NCBI GenBank assembly: GCA_023230825.1
Contig: JALNWO010000077.1
Span: 1 to 7,791 of the forward strand
Direction: 5' to 3'
From: Acholeplasmataceae bacterium
GTDB taxonomy: Bacteria > Bacillota_I > Bacilli_A > Acholeplasmatales > Acholeplasmataceae
Length of the DNA stretch: 7,791 nt
The translations under genes and the position numbers were made by a program. Under the pieces are notes generated by a model. The model ran no database searches. It saw only the letters and a list, made by a program, of their open reading frames with translations, and had not been told where the DNA came from. Position 1 is the first letter of the stretch. Each line of letters starts with the position of its first letter. Below, piece after piece: positions 5,991-7,791 of this stretch.

Positions 5991-6142
5991 TGTGGATAAC
6001 TTTTTCACATTTGACACACATTGTGGAAAAAAGGATAACTCAAATATTTGGCTTTGTTAGGGTGTTAAACTCATATAGTTTTCCACAAATTTAAGATTTT
6101 CGAAATAACTTTGAAATAATTATCCACAAATATTGTGGGTAA
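5991..6142. other. oriC, upstream DnaA-box cluster
   Basis: Several 9-mers match TTWTNCACA. On the minus strand these are TTATCCACA at 5991-5999 (perfect), TTTTCCACA at 6022-6030, and TTACCCACA at 6134-6142 (one mismatch). On the plus strand they are TTTTTCACA at 6001-6009, TTTTCCACA at 6079-6087, and TTATCCACA at 6120-6128 (perfect). Both plus-strand strong boxes are followed by AAT, giving a repeated TWTCCACAAAT. The last two boxes form a near-perfect dyad with a 5-nt centre, just upstream of the dnaA promoter. With the second cluster after dnaA, this fits a bipartite Bacillus-type origin. The remaining sequence of 5914-6206 is AT-rich promoter and spacer, with no supported gene. Confidence 0.9.
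6011..6039 (+). promoter_or_regulatory. Possible distal dnaA promoter
   Basis: TTGACA (6011-6016) is separated by 17 nt from GATAAC (6034-6039, four of six matches). A DnaA box (6022-6030) fills the spacer, so DnaA binding would block it. The -10 is imperfect. Confidence 0.35.
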
Positions 6143-6168
6143 CTTTATCTTTCATTGTTTTTTTAATA

Positions 6169-6177
6169 TGATATGAT
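6169..6177 (+). promoter_or_regulatory. Proximal dnaA promoter, extended -10
   Basis: TG-A-TATGAT (6169-6177) is an extended -10 with no good -35 at 17 nt. A start near 6184 would give a short leader with GAGG (6195-6198) 8 nt before the dnaA ATG. The DnaA-box dyad at 6120-6142 lies just upstream, the usual position for autorepression or modulation. Confidence 0.5.
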
Positions 6178-6206
6178 AAAGTTACATCTTAAAAGAGGTA
6201 TCGCAT

Positions 6207-7559
6207 ATGAATGAATATGACCAGCTTTGGCAGAAAATCCACAGTGATTTAGAGACAATTTACTCTGAGGAACTCTACACTGATGTTTTCGAACCCCTTA
6301 AAAAAGTTCATAAGTATACAAAGGACCAAGTTTATATTCTCGTTCCCAATGAATTTATTAAAAATCGGATCAATCGCTTTTATGTAGGCAAGATTAATGA
6401 GTTGTCACAAAAGTATCGTCAAGAACCGATTCGTTTTAACTTTGTAACAGAGTCAGAGCTTATTTCTGAAGAAACGTTGATTAGTCCTGAAAAGAACTTG
6501 GATCTTAAGTATCGTCCTGGAGATTTAAACCGAAGTTATACCTTCGACAATTTTGTTGTTGGTAAAAGTAATAACTTTGCCTTTCGAATGGCGATGAAAG
6601 TAGCCGATCAACCAGGTATTGTTGCGAACCCCTTATATATTTTTGGTGATGTTGGCTTAGGTAAAACCCACTTGATGCAAGCCATCGGGAACTACATTTT
6701 AGATAATGATCCGCAAAAAAAGGTTTTATACGTCAAAGCAGATAGCTTTATTGAAGACTTCACAAACTTACTTCGTAAAGATCGAATGGATGAATTCAAC
6801 GAAAAATACCGTTCTTTTGACGTCTTACTTGTTGACGATATCCAAATTATGGGTGGTGCAACAAAAACTCAAATGGAATTTTTTAAACTCTTTGACTTTT
6901 TATACCAACAAAACCGCCAAATCGTCATTACAAGTGATAAACCTGCATCTGAATTAAAGAACATTATGAGCCGATTAACTTCACGATTTGAAGTGGGATT
7001 AACAGTTGATATTCAAGTACCTGATTTAGAACATCGTATTGAAATTTTAAAGCGAAAACTCACCACTGAAACATCTGATGTTTATGAAATTCCTTCTGAT
7101 GTTTTAGAGTTCATTGCTTCTTCGTTTGTAACGAACATTCGTGAGCTTGAAGGTGCTTTAAAACGAGTTTTATTCTACTGTTTAACAAACAACATTGATT
7201 TAACCTTAGAATCTGTTAATGAAGCGCTAGAACCACTCCTAAAGACAAAGAGAAAGAGCAGTTCATTAAGTGAAAACAACTATGATTTAATCCAAAGCAT
7301 TGTGAGCGATTTTTATGGTATTACTGTTGATGATTTAATCGGAAAAAAACGTCACTTAAAGTACACTCTACCGAGACATATTGCGATGTATATTATTAAA
7401 TCGAAATATAACTTACCATATAAGACAATTGGTCAACTTTTTGGTAACCGCGATCACTCTACTATTCTCGCTGCATGTGAGAAAATAGAAAATGAAATGA
7501 AACAAGACCGAAACTTAAAGTTAGCAATCGAAACAATCAATAAAAAGATAAATATTTAA
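6207..7559 (+). CDS. dnaA: Chromosomal replication initiator DnaA
   Basis: DnaA binds DnaA boxes, forms an ATP-dependent filament and melts the origin. The 450-residue protein has domain I (about 1-80, W8, for partner binding) and a short linker domain II. Domain III, the AAA+ core, has Walker A GDVGLGKTH (147-155), Walker B LLVDD (207-211), sensor I ITSDKP, a box VII segment SRLTSRFEVGL with the presumed arginine finger R260, and sensor II NIRELEGAL (310-318). Domain IV has the DNA-binding helix-turn-helix and signature RHIAMYII...GNRDHSTILAACEKI (390-427). Length is standard for Gram-positive DnaA. Small departures are Asp148 in Walker A and Val263 where Trp is common (FEWGL). The start at 6207 has AAAAGAGG 8 nt upstream. 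DnaA boxes on both sides imply autoregulation. Confidence 0.99.
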   Translation: MNEYDQLWQKIHSDLETIYSEELYTDVFEPLKKVHKYTKDQVYILVPNEFIKNRINRFYVGKINELSQKYRQEPIRFNFVTESELISEETLISPEKNLDLKYRPGDLNRSYTFDNFVVGKSNNFAFRMAMKVADQPGIVANPLYIFGDVGLGKTHLMQAIGNYILDNDPQKKVLYVKADSFIEDFTNLLRKDRMDEFNEKYRSFDVLLVDDIQIMGGATKTQMEFFKLFDFLYQQNRQIVITSDKPASELKNIMSRLTSRFEVGLTVDIQVPDLEHRIEILKRKLTTETSDVYEIPSDVLEFIASSFVTNIRELEGALKRVLFYCLTNNIDLTLESVNEALEPLLKTKRKSSSLSENNYDLIQSIVSDFYGITVDDLIGKKRHLKYTLPRHIAMYIIKSKYNLPYKTIGQLFGNRDHSTILAACEKIENEMKQDRNLKLAIETINKKINI

Positions 7560-7569
7560 CCAAAAACGA

Positions 7570-7676
7570 TGTGGTTAATATGTTTATAAAATGTGGGAAT
7601 TATGGTATAATTATTGCAATACCAAGCCTTTATGTTTGTTTATCCACATATCCACATCGACCAACAACAACAAAAA
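7570..7676. other. oriC, downstream DnaA boxes and possible unwinding element
   Basis: In the dnaA-dnaN spacer, TTATCCACA (7640-7648, perfect, plus) is followed directly by ATATCCACA (7648-7656, one mismatch, plus). TTAACCACA (7570-7578, minus, one mismatch) and a weaker site at 7592-7600 (minus) lie upstream. After the tandem pair comes TCGAC and then CAA repeated four times (7662-7673), leading into A/T-only sequence to 7697. Box pair, short GC-richer step, triplet tract, AT-rich DNA is the order described for the Bacillus subtilis unwinding region (DnaA-trios), although the triplet differs from the published consensus. Confidence 0.75.
7583..7611 (+). promoter_or_regulatory. dnaN promoter, extended -10
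   Basis: TTTATA (7583-7588) is separated by 17 nt from a perfect TATAAT (7606-7611), preceded by TG-G (7603-7605). A weak DnaA-box-like site (7592-7600) lies in the spacer. Start near 7618, so the tandem DnaA boxes and triplet tract fall in the transcribed leader. No terminator is seen after dnaA, so dnaN can also be read from dnaA promoters. Confidence 0.7.
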
Positions 7677-7708
7677 GACTTAAAATAAATAAAAAAAGGA
7701 GCTTCGTT

Positions 7709-7791
7709 ATGATTTTTAGTATCAATCGAGATGTCTTATTAAATCATCTAATTATCGTTCAAAAAGGACTTCCTGTAAAAACACCACTACC
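7709..7791 (+). CDS. dnaN: DNA polymerase III sliding clamp (beta subunit), N-terminal fragment
   Basis: Only the first 27 codons are present; the gene runs off the right edge. The peptide begins MIFSINRDVLLNHL and continues to a KTPLP segment. It fits the beta-clamp N-terminus (M-K-F-x-I-x-R-D-x-L...K-T-x-x-P). The clamp encircles DNA and tethers the replicative polymerase. AAAGGAG (7695-7701) lies 7 nt upstream of the ATG. Position right after dnaA is the conserved dnaA-dnaN order. Confidence 0.93.
   Translation, partial: MIFSINRDVLLNHLIIVQKGLPVKTPL

Noticed and set aside
5990..6094. 34-codon plus-strand ORF through the upstream DnaA boxes
   Set aside because: Its codons are made of the DnaA boxes and spacers themselves, and there is no properly spaced ribosome site; the origin explains the sequence better.
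6706..6957. 83-codon plus-strand ORF inside dnaA
   Set aside because: It is an alternative frame of the DnaA AAA+ core, with no Shine-Dalgarno and no family resemblance.

Overview
The window looks like the replication-origin neighbourhood of a low-GC Gram-positive bacterium. The gene order (jag, yidC, rnpA and rpmH leftward; dnaA and dnaN rightward) and the DnaA boxes on both sides of dnaA are the classical bacterial oriC layout. The AT-rich base composition, the T-box leader, the lipoprotein-type YidC and the near-consensus sigma-A-type promoters point to Bacillota or to a walled-like relative of the Mollicutes (Acholeplasma/Izemoplasma-type). TGA acts as a stop (end of yidC), and tryptophan is encoded by TGG (for example residue 8 of DnaA), so this is not a code-4 mycoplasma. 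Genus assignment is inference only.

Layout from left to right. Positions 1-98 (minus) hold the N-terminus of an ABC-transporter ATPase, preceded by a leader of roughly 285 nt. That leader has two promoter candidates, a 23-codon small ORF and a hairpin. Positions 474-1865 (minus) encode asparaginyl-tRNA synthetase, which ends in an intrinsic terminator. It is preceded by a T-box riboswitch with an AAC (Asn) specifier and a perfect TTGACA-17-TATAAT promoter. Positions 2171-3130 (minus) encode a membrane-anchored permuted-papain-like (YiiX/YebB-type) cysteine hydrolase candidate with its own extended -10 promoter. Positions 3218-5847 (minus) form the rpmH-rnpA-yidC-jag operon, driven by a second perfect consensus promoter and closed by a strong terminator at 3186-3210. 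Positions 5914-6206 are the upstream half of oriC and the dnaA promoter region. Positions 6207-7559 (plus) encode DnaA. Positions 7560-7708 hold the dnaN promoter and the downstream half of oriC. Positions 7709-7791 are the start of dnaN.

Replication should start around 5990-7690, and every gene in the window is transcribed away from it, so all are co-directional with the forks. Functionally the window covers initiation and the sliding clamp (DnaA, DnaN), ribosome and RNase P components (L34, RnpA), membrane protein insertion (YidC), a KH/R3H RNA-binding regulator (Jag) and asparagine charging under tRNA-sensing control.

Most of this is core, conserved sequence. The less ordinary points are the large Ig-like extracytoplasmic region on YidC, the (CAA)4 tract lying where a DnaA-trio unwinding element would be expected, the structured leader of the ABC gene, the rnpA start with no Shine-Dalgarno but a hairpin, and the uncharacterised papain-like enzyme.
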